A stretch of DNA of 64,000 bases from NCBI RefSeq assembly GCF_041381155.1, contig NC_091135.1:71018888-71082887 (forward strand), read 5' to 3'. Positions 25,861 to 37,400 of the stretch are shown in pieces. The number at the start of each line of letters is the position of its first letter. Position 1 is the stretch's first letter. The stretch is from Argopecten irradians (lineage: Eukaryota; Mollusca; Bivalvia; Pectinida; Pectinidae). The position numbers were made by a program, and so were the translations under genes. The notes beneath the pieces were generated by a model. It ran no database searches. It was not told the DNA's origin and saw only the letters and a list, made by a program, of their open reading frames with translations.

Positions 25861-26840
25861 AGTAGAGGCCTAATGACAAACAAGTAGGAGAGAGGCCTAA
25901 TGACAACAGGTATTGTATGATTTTGTCAGTGTATGTAGAATCTAGTAAATAGCACAAACACAACTGGTACAAGTAGGAGAGAGGCCTAATGACTACAGTG
26001 TATTTTGTCAGTGTATGTAGAATCTAGTAAATAGCACAAACACAACTGGTACAAGTAGGAGAGAGGCCTAATGACTACAGGTATGGTATGATTTTGTCAG
26101 TGTATGTAGAATCTAGTATTGTATGATTTTGTCAGTGTATGTAGAATCTAGTATGGTATGATTTTGTCACAGTGTATGTAGAATCTAGAAATAGCACAAA
26201 CACAACTGGTACAAGTAGGAGAGAGGCCTAATGACAACAGGTATTGTATGATTTTGTCAGTGTATGTAGAATCTAGTATTGTATGATTTTGTCAGTGTAT
26301 GTAGAATCTAGTATTGTATGATTATGTCAGTGTATGTAGAATCTAGTATTGTATGATTTTGTCAGTGTATGTAGAATCTAGTATGGTATGATTTTGTCAC
26401 AGTGTGTGTAGAATCTGGTATGGTATGATTTTGTCAGTGTATGTAGAATCTAGTATGGTATGATTTTGTCACAGTGTGTGTAGAATTTGGTATGGTATGA
26501 TTTTGTCAGTGTATGTAGAATCTGGTATGGTATGATTTTGTCACAGTGTATGTAGAATCTGGTATGGTATGATTTTGTCACAGTGTATGTAGAATCTAGT
26601 ATGGTATGATTTTTTCACAGTGTATGTAGAATCTAGTATTGTATGATTTTGTCAGTGTATGTAGAATCTGGTATGGTATGATTTTGTCACAGCGTATGTA
26701 GAATCTAGTATGGTATGGTTTTGTCGGTATATGTAGAATCTAGTATGGTATGATTTTGTCAGTGTATGTAGAATCTAGTATTGTATGATTTTGTCAGTGT
26801 ATGTAGAATCTAGTAAATAGCACAAACACAACAGGTACAT
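25861..26840. repeat. composite minisatellite, about 35-bp unit
   Basis: The main unit is GTATGTAGAATCTAGTAT followed by TGTATGATTTTGTCAGT, 35 bp, with a variant carrying an extra CA (GTCACAGT). A longer module, AGTAGGAGAGAGGCCTAATG plus AATAGCACAAACACAACTGG, alternates in the first 400 bp and recurs at the right edge. There are about 20 short units. No coding role. Confidence 0.93.
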
Positions 26841-28598
26841 GTTATAAGTAACTTTATTGCTTAGCAATATGGACACATAAACATTATAAGGATGTAAACA
26901 GCCGGTTATATTGGTTCTCTGGCAGTTATATAAATAGTAACACAAAGGTCAATAGGTCAACCATTTTGACTTCAAGAATATCAAGGGAGAAATAGCATTT
27001 CTTTTCTTTCCAGAAATGTTTTTTGGTAAAGAATGCTAACTTATCATATTTGGCCGATATTTTTGGTATCAATGCTGGTATTTTTTTTAATGTTATTTGT
27101 AACTTTGAACAATGATGAATATGAAATATATGGACGTTTATGTATAAAACAAATTTTCCCTTGATCAGATGTGTCAGTGATGATGTTTGTAGCCAGACCG
27201 GGATGTTTACTGGTTGATACTGTAGTATATAAGGCAACGTTTTAAATAAAGGCACTTTCTAGTACATGGACAGTGTTAAACGGACCCACTACTGATATAC
27301 AGCTATAGTAGTGGTCCTGCTCTCAAATAACTTTGTAACTCACCATCAGATCGAGTATCTATTATTTGTCGTTAAGCTTAAATATTAAAATATATAATTT
27401 CCATATGTACAAAAAGCATATCATGATACCAAGGTATCAACTTCTCACACCACAGTTCACTCTAATTGTACTGATTCTATTTGATCTGAAGCAGTTTCTA
27501 TTTATTTCAATTTGCAGGTATACAACATCTGAGCAGAACTACAATAGTATTTTGCTGTAGCCTTCGATGGTAATCAGCCATATAAATTTGTACACTGAAC
27601 TGGTTTTGAATGGACAATAGTACTCTATATCCTGTTGTATTAGATCCTCCTTGGTTCCTGGTACGTAGAACAGTGAAGAATTGACGATATCATGTTAAAT
27701 ATTAGGATTTCAAAGCAAATGAACATTATGGTTTGTTTAGATCTTGTCAGTGTTCATAGAACAGAATAACAAACAACAAATAGATGATATAATTGACAAA
27801 TGAGTAAGAGTAGAACCGTGCTGATAACACAATAAATATCTCAATAAATTATTTGGTCGAATCATCTGAAAGATTGTTATGATAAATATGAAAAGAATTA
27901 AATCAAGGCAAATGGTTAATTTTGTAATTCATACTTTTTTTACCTATATACAAGTGTCAGCTTTAAAACCAAAACATTTGTCAATTTCAATATGTAAGAA
28001 ATATCAAGTTTATAATTACTTAAGTTCAATGCTTCACACAAAAGTTTCCCCTAAACATGTTTATAGTGGTGTAACACCACTTAAAATGTTCTCTTTACCT
28101 AATTTCAGTAACTATTTTCATCAACAGAGCTTAACTTATCTAAGTTTTTTACCTCTTTTTTTTTTTAATAAATAAATTTACAATTTGATCTTTTCAAAAA
28201 ATGCAAATTCATTGACTGGTTTACATCAATATCAATATCCAATTAAAACATCTTGAAACAAAACACATTTAAAAAGTAAAATAACAGAATCACAAACTTA
28301 ATAAAAGAATCAGCACTTTGTTGTGGAAATGAGATCGAAGGGGAGAAGAATGCATTGCCTCCCCTTAAACACTTTTCTAGTTGACAACAATCTGTAAGAG
28401 TTATTTCCCTTCAGGCACACTTCACCTCACTATGGTTTAACTGCTTAGTTTCTACCATCATTTGAAACATTGGACGGTTCTCCCTCTTTAACAGATAAAT
28501 TTAATTTTCATCTGTGATGTGGAAAAAGTATACCAAATTTTGAACAACAAGTATGATCATGGCATAAAATAACGAGTGATATTGTATACATGCTGATG
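26841..28598 (-). other. probable 3' UTR/downstream region of the Cas-family gene
   Basis: AT-rich sequence past the Cas stop codon. A minus-strand AATAAA (TTTATT at 26,853-26,858) is one possible polyadenylation site, about 1.74 kb beyond the stop; another lies near 27,501. I cannot choose between them. ORFs here (26,926-27,255, 27,366-27,560, 27,879-28,175) look random. Confidence 0.4.
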
Positions 28599-31127
28599 CT
28601 ATAAGGAGGCGGCCTGAGATATCACATGTTTTAATTCGTACACAGCGTGAGACACATCTGTGACTCGGTCCACCATGTCCTGAACAGCTGGTACAGAAGG
28701 GTACTGAAGGGCAGCAGTCTTAGTTGTAGTCACTGCTGCCTTCAGACAGTTACATAAGTGATTCGCACAGTGCATGATCTTGTTTTTGATCTCATTATTA
28801 ATGAGATTTTTGTGAAGACTGTCACCAATGTAGACAAGTTTGTGAGCTGACACAACCACAAACTTGCTGTGTGAGATGAACACTTTTGGTCCTTGGCATT
28901 TTTCTATACAAGCAAAGAAAGCATCAACAGCGTTCATTAGAAGTGTTGAATGTGTTTCCAACTGTCCAGAGTAGAAGAATAGCACCTGTTTATCATTGGG
29001 GTCAAGCTTAATGGTGGGTGTGACTGTCTGGGTCATTTTCGGACTTTCGTATCGTATATTTACAGGTCCCATCACTTTCTCGGAATCTGACTGTCCTAAC
29101 TCCTGACTAGTCGGTATTATATCCCCTGTGGATCTAGGGTCTGTATTTGACGACGATTTAGCAGGTAAACTAAGATCGCGTTCAGGCATTTCATGAACAT
29201 CACCTCTTATTTCTGAACTATTTTTTCGTTTCATCTGCTCATCTACATCCCTTGCCTCTAGATGAACATAATCATATTCTTCTACAAGGTCCTTCTCCTT
29301 GTTTTCAAGCTGTTTATTCTTTAATTCCATTGAAAGTCGCTTGAATTCAGCAGAATATCTACGGAAATCGTCAGAATTTCGCTGGAATTCACCCGACATG
29401 CGTTTATCTCCTTCGACTAAGGTTTTCTTGTCTGCTGGCGTTGGGGGTAGCGGCCTCTCCTTTGGAGGGGGAGGAGGCAGGGGTCTGTGTTGTAGACTCC
29501 CAGGCTTCCCTGCATTACCAGGCTTAGGTGGCAACTGAGGCTTCGGCTGAAGTGGAGGTTTGGATTCAGCGGAACATGTCTCCACTGAGCTGGACGAGCT
29601 GGATTCAGGTATATATCCAGGAATATCAGATGCCCGCTTGAAAAGTAAAGGTGAATTTCCATGAATTAAAGACACAAGCTTCCTCACATCAACAGTTAAG
29701 TCCTTAGATACAGAGGCGATTGTGCCCAGATCATCATTTTTGGAGGCGTCCTCTGTGACAAGTGTGGCCAGCTGCCAGTTACTGTCCTCCAGATTTTTCA
29801 GACAGGCCTTGACCTGCACCAGTGTCTGTTGTAAAGGGTGAAGGTGTCTGTGCAGTTTATTAATGAGCTTACTATCTGGAAGTCTGGCAGAATTCGCCAA
29901 CGTGCCTTGTGCAAATGCAAGAAACTCATCCAGTGAGTTTTTCACACCATTGGAAGCTAGTTTGATGGCATAGATATTTGGCTCAAGGTTACTTTTGGTT
30001 CTCCAGACGCTGCTGACGAAGCTCGACAGTTTTGTTGTAGCCCGTTGAACATCTTGTTGCAGTTTAACCATAAGATCCATAGCAGCATCCAAATCTAATG
30101 GTAACTCATCATAAATCGGGATATCAGAACTCCTAGAATCAACACTGCATATCGAAAGGCGCTTGTCGTCCATTCCATCCGACGACTCGGACTTGGATGA
30201 CAACATGGAGTCACGCGTTACCTGAGGTGGGATATCATACACACCCGTCGGGTCGACCTTAAGACTCATATCACTGAGGAGAGAGCGGGTCCCCTCCAGC
30301 ATGCCAGTATCCGCTTTTGTTTGAAACGGTATTTTACTCCTGACTGGAGCGTTACTAGGTGGAACATCATACACATCATCTATATCATGTTCCTTGGGAT
30401 TGGGTTTATCACAGAAACTGTTTTTAGAGGTATCATAGACATTTCGTGGCTTTTGACGCTCTAATGTTCGTTCCGTATCTGTAGCACTAATTGACTTAGG
30501 TGTATCGTAATCTGTACGTGGCACATCATAGTCTTGCTGATCAGCAGGCTCGGCCATAGTTCGTACTTTTGGTGGCGAGTCATATAAATCAAGCCCTGAA
30601 TCAGCGGACGGTTGTTTGTTATGATTCAGTGAGGTGTGTCGCCCTTCTTGGTGAGAGGGTGGCACATCGTAGAAGTCCTGTGGTGAAATATCCATACTAG
30701 ATCTGGCCGAATCACACATGCTTGCAGGGTTAGAGTTGTGGTTGTTACTTTTGTTTGAAAAGTTACTACTGCTGTATGTCATTGTGGACTCGTTTGACAG
30801 ATGTGAGAGATTAGACAGAATGCTGGACCGGTTAGACGAAGGCGCGGGGACATCGTACATTTCCCCACCACTAGGGGGCACATCATACATAGAATCCTGT
30901 GGAGAACTGTAAGACTTGTGTGTTGGTGGAGTATCGTATACTGACTGATCAAAACTGGATGTATTTAATCCAGACTCATTCCTGACACTAGGTGGAGTGT
31001 CATAGTTTGTTTGGTCGTTAAAAGAATGATTAAAAGATGAATCGTTTGCATTCCTAGTCGGTGGTACATCGTAGTCCATCGTGTTTGTAGGTCTGATGTT
31101 ATCTGACGTTCTCCGAGGCAATGTGGT
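28599..31127 (-). CDS. Cas-family scaffold protein (p130Cas/BCAR1-NEDD9 type), large 3' exon
   Basis: This exon encodes 842 residues after the acceptor TCTCTCTCATTGCAG; exon base 1 is 31,127, in phase 0 with the SH3 exon. The open frame running upstream to 31,253 is intronic. Cas proteins are non-enzymatic adaptors at focal adhesions that couple FAK/Src to Crk. In order: a substrate domain (about 31,075-30,230) with 11 YDxP motifs (YDVPP, YDTPP, YDSPP, YDVPR, YDTPK, YDIPP) plus YDTS and YDEL, the Crk-SH2 sites; a helical serine-rich bundle beginning LDLDAAMDLMVKLQQDVQRA (about 30,100-29,640); a proline-rich region with RPLPPPPP and RPLPPTP, Src-SH3 ligands; four heptads at 29,405-29,322; EYDYVHLE (near 29,270), the Src-SH2 site conserved across Cas proteins; and a FAT-like C-terminal domain from DPNDKQVLFFYSGQLETHS to the stop. 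All family landmarks are present and nothing is broken. Confidence 0.95.
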   Translation of the reverse strand, partial: TTLPRRTSDNIRPTNTMDYDVPPTRNANDSSFNHSFNDQTNYDTPPSVRNESGLNTSSFDQSVYDTPPTHKSYSSPQDSMYDVPPSGGEMYDVPAPSSNRSSILSNLSHLSNESTMTYSSSNFSNKSNNHNSNPASMCDSARSSMDISPQDFYDVPPSHQEGRHTSLNHNKQPSADSGLDLYDSPPKVRTMAEPADQQDYDVPRTDYDTPKSISATDTERTLERQKPRNVYDTSKNSFCDKPNPKEHDIDDVYDVPPSNAPVRSKIPFQTKADTGMLEGTRSLLSDMSLKVDPTGVYDIPPQVTRDSMLSSKSESSDGMDDKRLSICSVDSRSSDIPIYDELPLDLDAAMDLMVKLQQDVQRATTKLSSFVSSVWRTKSNLEPNIYAIKLASNGVKNSLDEFLAFAQGTLANSARLPDSKLINKLHRHLHPLQQTLVQVKACLKNLEDSNWQLATLVTEDASKNDDLGTIASVSKDLTVDVRKLVSLIHGNSPLLFKRASDIPGYIPESSSSSSVETCSAESKPPLQPKPQLPPKPGNAGKPGSLQHRPLPPPPPKERPLPPTPADKKTLVEGDKRMSGEFQRNSDDFRRYSAEFKRLSMELKNKQLENKEKDLVEEYDYVHLEARDVDEQMKRKNSSEIRGDVHEMPERDLSLPAKSSSNTDPRSTGDIIPTSQELGQSDSEKVMGPVNIRYESPKMTQTVTPTIKLDPNDKQVLFFYSGQLETHSTLLMNAVDAFFACIEKCQGPKVFISHSKFVVVSAHKLVYIGDSLHKNLINNEIKNKIMHCANHLCNCLKAAVTTTKTAALQYPSVPAVQDMVDRVTDVSHAVYELKHVISQAASL

Positions 31128-32550
31128 CTGCAATGAGAGAGAAGAGAGTATTAGAACCATAAGGAGACATGTAACTGTAATCGGCTGATAGGACAAATTT
31201 ATGTGAGAGAAAAAAAAACAGATTAAAAACACCATCCAGACAGACACATGCATCTTTGTTTTGTATTTTCTTTTAAGCTCCTGAGTAACAAAGAAAAGCT
31301 AATTCATGTTACGCAATCGGCCGGCAGCCAAACAAGAGCCAGTTGGGATAATAAATTCTATAGGAAATTCAATTATTAATTTAGGCACCCTTATTCTGTC
31401 TGGTGGGCTCAAATAAAATTCAACTTTGGTAAATGATTTAGACTTTATTGAAGACCAATGTACCAAGTTGCAGACATGAGTTTTGACAAAAACCATTCAG
31501 AGTACATGGATTTATATTGTACTCCATATAGTATATAAGAAGAAATTCCTGAGATATTATCTTTTCTGTTGTATCTGTGATTTGTTCCTTCTATTGATAC
31601 AAAGTTATCCCTGCTAGATTTACCTTCATTAATTACCCCACAAAATCAGAATCATGAACCTGTAGTTCAATACTGACCTTTTAAATTTTGAATTAGGGGG
31701 AGATAATTTTGTATTAGATTAGTGTATATATCAGTACTGGGTTAATTTCCAGCATTACTTTGTCACATTAGAGAAGGATTGTGATATAAATTTAAATGAG
31801 ATATTTTCATTCAGATCTGTTTCTTTTGATTTTGAAATATGAAATAAATGAATTTTTCATAGTGAGTTAGCTGGTGGACATTTTAGAATGATTGACCTTG
31901 ATCAAAACAATTTATTGATACAATCAGTCTCTGTTTTATTGAGAAATCAACGTAACTTGGATTGTTATCAATATAACACATTCGCTCAAAAACATCGCCA
32001 TCATAACACATCTCGAAATTTGTGGACATCTACTACATTGTCAAACACCATTCTACTGGCCATCTGTCTATAACAGCCAAATGATAGCCAACTTTTAATG
32101 ACAAAATATTAATTGGACAATGGAACTGCTTCACATTCTCTGTTGAGTGGAGTCATCAATATCCATTGCATTCTATTATCGTTATTATGAATATTGACAA
32201 AGAAAGTCTCTAATACCGTATCACTCTAATACAGTTGGGCTGTACCCGGAGTCAAATGTCAAAACACATGTAATTTGATCAGGGAAGAAAGCTAATGCAA
32301 TTCTTCTTTATTTACACACAAAGACAAAATCTTTAGATGTTTTTAATAAATCTATCGATATGACTTTGAAAATCTGAACTTTTTAATAAATTAGTAACTT
32401 ATATTACTTTTGCTATAGTCTATCAGTATCTAAAAACAATATTTTGATTTACAGAAATACCTGATGTATTCATGTGGTTTGAAAGTTAACTCATACATGT
32501 ATAAGTGAAGGTAAAGATCACAGATCCAAAACTAAGACATTTGATAACAA
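31128..32550. other. unique intronic sequence
   Basis: No exon, repeat or RNA gene is supported. The open frame 31,128-31,253 is the intronic extension of the Cas exon frame. Confidence 0.5.
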
Positions 32551-34484
32551 CTGTCCAAATACAAACAACTTTATATATAAAAGGTAGAGACTTTATTACT
32601 GATGTGTAAATGTCCAAATACAAACAACTTTATATATAAAAGGTAGAGACTTTATTACTGATGTGTAAATGTCCAAATACAAACAACTTTATATATAAAA
32701 GGTAGAGACTTTATTACTGATGTGTAAATGTCCAAATACAAACAACTTTATATATAAAAGGTAGAGACTTTATTACTGATGTGTAAATGTCCAAATACAA
32801 ACAACTTTATATACAAGAGATCCCAGAGGGATCTTGGCGCCCACCAAAGAACGATCTATGTCTGACATTTGAAAGAGGGATCTTTTCCCTGCTTTTCAAA
32901 CTTTTACTACATACTATATATGAACCTTGAGAAAGATCCTTTCAGTACTTTCTGAGATATGTAGCAGTAACAAACTTCAATTATCAAAATTCAAGATGGC
33001 TACCTGTCGATCATCTTGCTGACCGATCTGTCCCAAAATGCAATATGCACAACTAGGGTCGTAGGGGAACCTACATATGAAATTTGAGAAAGATTCCTTC
33101 AGTACTTTCTGGGAAATAGTGTTAACAAACTTTAACTATCAAAATCCAAGATGGCCGTCAGTCGGTCGGCCATCTTGTTGACTGATTGGTCCCAAAATGC
33201 AATATGCACAACTAGGGCCTAGGAGAACCAAGATATGAAATTTGAGAAAGATCCCTTCAAAACTTTCTGAGAAATAGCGGTAACAAACTTTAACTATCAA
33301 AATCCAAGATGGCCGCCAGTCGGCCATCTTGTTGACCAATTGGTCCCAAAATGCAATATGCACAACTAGGGCCCTAGGAGAACCAACATATGAAATTTGA
33401 GAAAGATCCCTTCAAAACTTTCTGAGAAATAGCGGTAACAAACTTTAACTATCAAAATCCAAGATGGCCGCCAGTCGGCCATCTTGTTGAGCAATTGGTC
33501 CCAAAATGCAATATGCACAACTAAGGCCCTAGGGGAACCTACATGTGAAATTTGAGAAAGATCCCTTAAGTACTTTCTGAGAAATAGCGGTAACAAACTT
33601 TAACTATCAAAATCCAAGATGGCCGCCAGTCGGCCATCTTGTTGACCGATTGGTCCCAAAATGCAATATGCACAACTAGGGCCCTAGGGGAACCTACATG
33701 TGAAATTTGAGAAAGATCCCTTCAAAACTTTCTGAGAAATAGCGGTAACAAACTTTAACTATCAAAATCCAAGATGGCCGCCAGTCGGCCATCTTGTTGA
33801 CCGATTGGTCCCAAAATGCAATATGCACAACTAGGGCCCTAGGGGAACCTACATGTGAAATTTGAGAAAGATCCCTTGTGTACTTTCTGAGAAATAGCGG
33901 TAACAAGAATTGTTAACGGACGGACGGACGGACGGACGGACGGACGGACGGACGGACGGACGACGGACGGACGGACGGACGACGGACCACGGACGAAAGG
34001 CAATTTGAATAGCCCACCATCTGATGATGGTGGGCTAATAAAAGGTAGAGACTTTATTACTGATGTGTAAATGTCCAAATACAAACAACTTTATATATAA
34101 AAGGTAGAGACTTTATTACTGATGTGTAAATGTCCAAATACAAACAACTTTATATATAAAAGGTAGAGACTTTATTACTGATGTGTAAATGTCCAAATAC
34201 AAACAACTTTATATATAAAAGGTAGAGACTTTATTACTGATGTGTAAATGTCTAAATACAAACAACTTTATATATAAAAGGTAGAGACTTTATTACTGAT
34301 GTGTAAATGTCCAAATACAAACAACTTTATATATAAAAGGTAGAGACTTTATTACTGATGTGTAAATGTCTAAATACAAACAACTTTATATATAAAAGGT
34401 AGAGACTTTATTACTGATGTGTAAATGTCTAAATACAAACAACTTTATATATAAAAGGTAGAGACTTTATTACTGATGTGTAAA
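32551..34484. repeat. 59-bp minisatellite split by a transposon
   Basis: The unit is TGTCCAAATACAAACAACTT, TATATATAAAAGGTAGAGAC, TTTATTACTGATGTGTAAA; 59 bp. About 4.5 copies lie at 32,551-32,813 and about 7.5 at 34,039-34,484. Joining the two sides across the element restores the 59-bp register without loss or gain. A TCC/TCT change distinguishes several right-hand units. Confidence 0.95.
32814..34038 (+). mobile_element. Helitron-like/'pearl'-type non-autonomous element inserted in a minisatellite
   Basis: A 1,225-bp insertion. It starts CAAGAGATCCCAGAGGGATC, with a stem AGATCCC/GGGATCT, and carries about six core repeats of 155-158 bp (landmark CAAGATGG at 32,992, 33,147, 33,305, 33,460, 33,615 and 33,770). 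An (ACGG)n microsatellite at 33,915-33,985 follows, then a perfect 3' hairpin AGCCCACCAT/ATGGTGGGCT and the terminus CTAA. The flanking unit reads TTTATATA|TAAAAGG, so insertion was between A and T with no target duplication, and the 3' hairpin plus CTRR end is canonical for Helitrons. The 5' end is not the textbook TC. No Rep/helicase ORF is present, so it is non-autonomous; ORFs in the core repeats are spurious. Confidence 0.8.
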
Positions 34485-37400
34485 ACTTGAGCCTCTGACC
34501 AAGGTCATTATTATAGAACAGTATGATAACTGCTAACACCAAAGATTTAGCTGATATTGCCAGAAGTGGATGATAAACCAATAATCTGTACACAATTCAC
34601 TGCCAATAACACTATAACAACTTTATGACAAATCTTGTGATTCACACACAATTTGTCAGAGCCAATATTGATTTTCGGCTTCACTTAAAAGCTACAGAGT
34701 TCTCTAAGACGGAACCATTATCCTCTTGTACCATAGATTGGTCCTCCTGGAGCGGACCATAGGGAAGGTTTTAGTACCAGGATCCGTATCCAGCTAACAC
34801 AGCTGATCTTTCACCCTGGGTATGACTAATCAAAGCCTTCTTTAGCCAGTAAACAAGACAAACATAATTAGTGTGACAATTTCAGGTCGGGAATTTGTAT
34901 TGTTATCATGGTCGTAGTTTTACATGAGTATGAGAATTGTATAGTGTGCTACTCAAAGTTTCCTTCATTCGATGTAGACAGTGAATTGGCCATTGAAATG
35001 GCTGACATAATTCAGTCCAGGTAATCCTGGGTAATATAACTATACAGTTCTGGAACTACTTGACATAACTACCCACAGCTGTAGATGAAATAAAGATTGA
35101 GTCATTTAAACCAAATTATGAGGATAAATACTGTTGATCACAATAGCCCTGTGGAGTGGTAATTCTCTGATTTACAGTGGTGAACAGGGTTAAAGATCAA
35201 ACTGATTACTGTCAGTACAGGTAAATAGTACATACCAGGGAATTATAGTAGATACCCCCTGTGAATTAAGTGAGAGATTCTCAGCTTTATAGAAATCTAC
35301 AGAGAAAACGAAAATTGGATTGTCATGATGACAATAATGCAGTCTATAAAACTTTGAGGCTCACTATGGAAACTTTCAATCTTCAAATTCTAAATCTGAT
35401 GAACTACAAAACAAATCAATTAAATATGTGGTTTTGCATGTAGGATTTACAAATTGCATACTGCCTGTATTGCATGATCATATGGGATAATTTGTTTTTC
35501 TATTCCTCAATCATTCTTGAGAGCCTTTTGAATTATTCCTTAATAGTAAAAAGCCCCTCTGATAGCATACATCCAACTCTACAACATCTGTCTATGTATG
35601 TATACTCCTGATCAAAACATGTGAAGGGACTAGTATATGACTAGGAGAAATATGACGAGAAATAGTCATCACATGTCCAAAAGCTATTTTATTGACAGTA
35701 AAGGTCACAGAAATTTCTGAATTAATGAGTTAAAAGGCCTGCTTCAGGAATGCAATCAACTCTACTCCACAACCTTATACAATTAATGATATAGATAAGT
35801 GTACAAAGATATATGAAAAGATATGTGTGATTTAATTGAATGCTGTATGATATCAGACACCATCCGATACATGTCATGATGTGTGTGTGGCAGGGCAGAA
35901 TACCTTGTATGGGGTTAATGTTTGTGGGGGGCTAGTGGGACAAAGTCGACCAAGACACACACTATTGTCAAATTAAATGGGGTTGATGATTATCAGAGAT
36001 CCCCTAATACAGGTGATAATTAGACACATTAGCAGGTTTTAAAACAATATCTTCTGATCACCTAAACCCTCTATAGACTGAGTGTGAGCAGGAATAAGCA
36101 ACATACAACGTCTGTAATACTATTATTGTTACTGGACATCCTCAAAATAATCATACTACTTTCAGCATTAGCAGCAGAATAAAATGATCAAAAGAAAAGA
36201 AAGAAAGAAAGAAATGGTTTATAATACAAAATCCCAAGTGGACAGTGATGTTAAATTGTAGCCTAATGTCCCTAACATATAGCTATAATGTTTAACCCAC
36301 AATATGACACCTGGTCAATCCATGACGTCATATTTAAATATGTAAAGATGAGTCTGACCAATCAAATCTGAGAACTGACAACATAATGATAAAACAAATT
36401 AGCTGTCACAAGGTTTACCAGCAGTGTCATTACTTTTACAAAACATGTTAACCTGACATTTGATAATGTGGTAATTAGCAATGGTAATTAACAGGTTATT
36501 AATTTTCATGTAAGACAGAAAATAGTTCACTTAAAGAGACAATTAAGTGAGGCTAATTCTGTCATATAACCACGAGGCAAACTATGGCATAAACATGTTT
36601 TTCTACATTCCTTATGAAACTTGTAACAAAAAAATATTGACAAATTCCGTGTCATTGTTAAGTATTTTAATCGAAACCATTGAGTAAGCAAGGGCCAGGG
36701 TTCTAAATACAAGACGTCCGACCACAATGCGTAATGGCGGACATAGAGGGAGTTTGAACACTTCACACACATTTCACCACCATGGACATTTTTGGCATAT
36801 TACAGTAAAACCGACTGATCTAATTTTAATAAGAACTGGTTTATTTCCGATATATGTACACATGTTGATGTTCTCCTGGACTGAATTGTGCCTTTAAGAT
36901 GTGAAACGTGTAAGTTACTATATATTGACAAGGAATTATCATCAGTAAATGAATTGGCACTATTAGTAAACAAGTCATCTATAAACAAGGAAAGCAGATA
37001 ATGAAGATGATATTTTTACAAACTTATTCATCTTAGTCTCACAAGTCTATCAGAACGATCAGCTTTGATGAATAACACATCAGGCGATTCTAATTATAGC
37101 GTCTGCGTGAGCACGCAGCAGAGAAGTACCTCTATCCCTGATTTATAAACATAATATCTAAGTTAAGGTCGTATCTGCCATCTTCTGTCACTCCTTAATG
37201 GTTAATTCAATCTTTTATCCTTAGATCCTTATGTTATTTGGTACAATACTAAAACAAATAACAAACATTTTATGACATTTTACAGATCTCAGGCTCATAA
37301 ACGGAATATAGCCCTCTCCACAAGGAATGTGGTTTAGAGTTAAAGGATTGTATTTATGAAGTGTTGACTGTTTGGGATTCTAGATTTTCATTATTTTACT

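Noticed and set aside
31128-31253. Hydrophobic N-terminus (MHVSVWMVFLICFFF) extending the large Cas exon
   Set aside because: It lies upstream of a strong splice acceptor, and Cas proteins start with an SH3 domain, which is found in phase at 63,501-63,746.
33139-34084. ORFs of 70-81 codons on the minus strand
   Set aside because: They lie in core repeats and the ACGG microsatellite of the Helitron-like element and code for no Rep or helicase.
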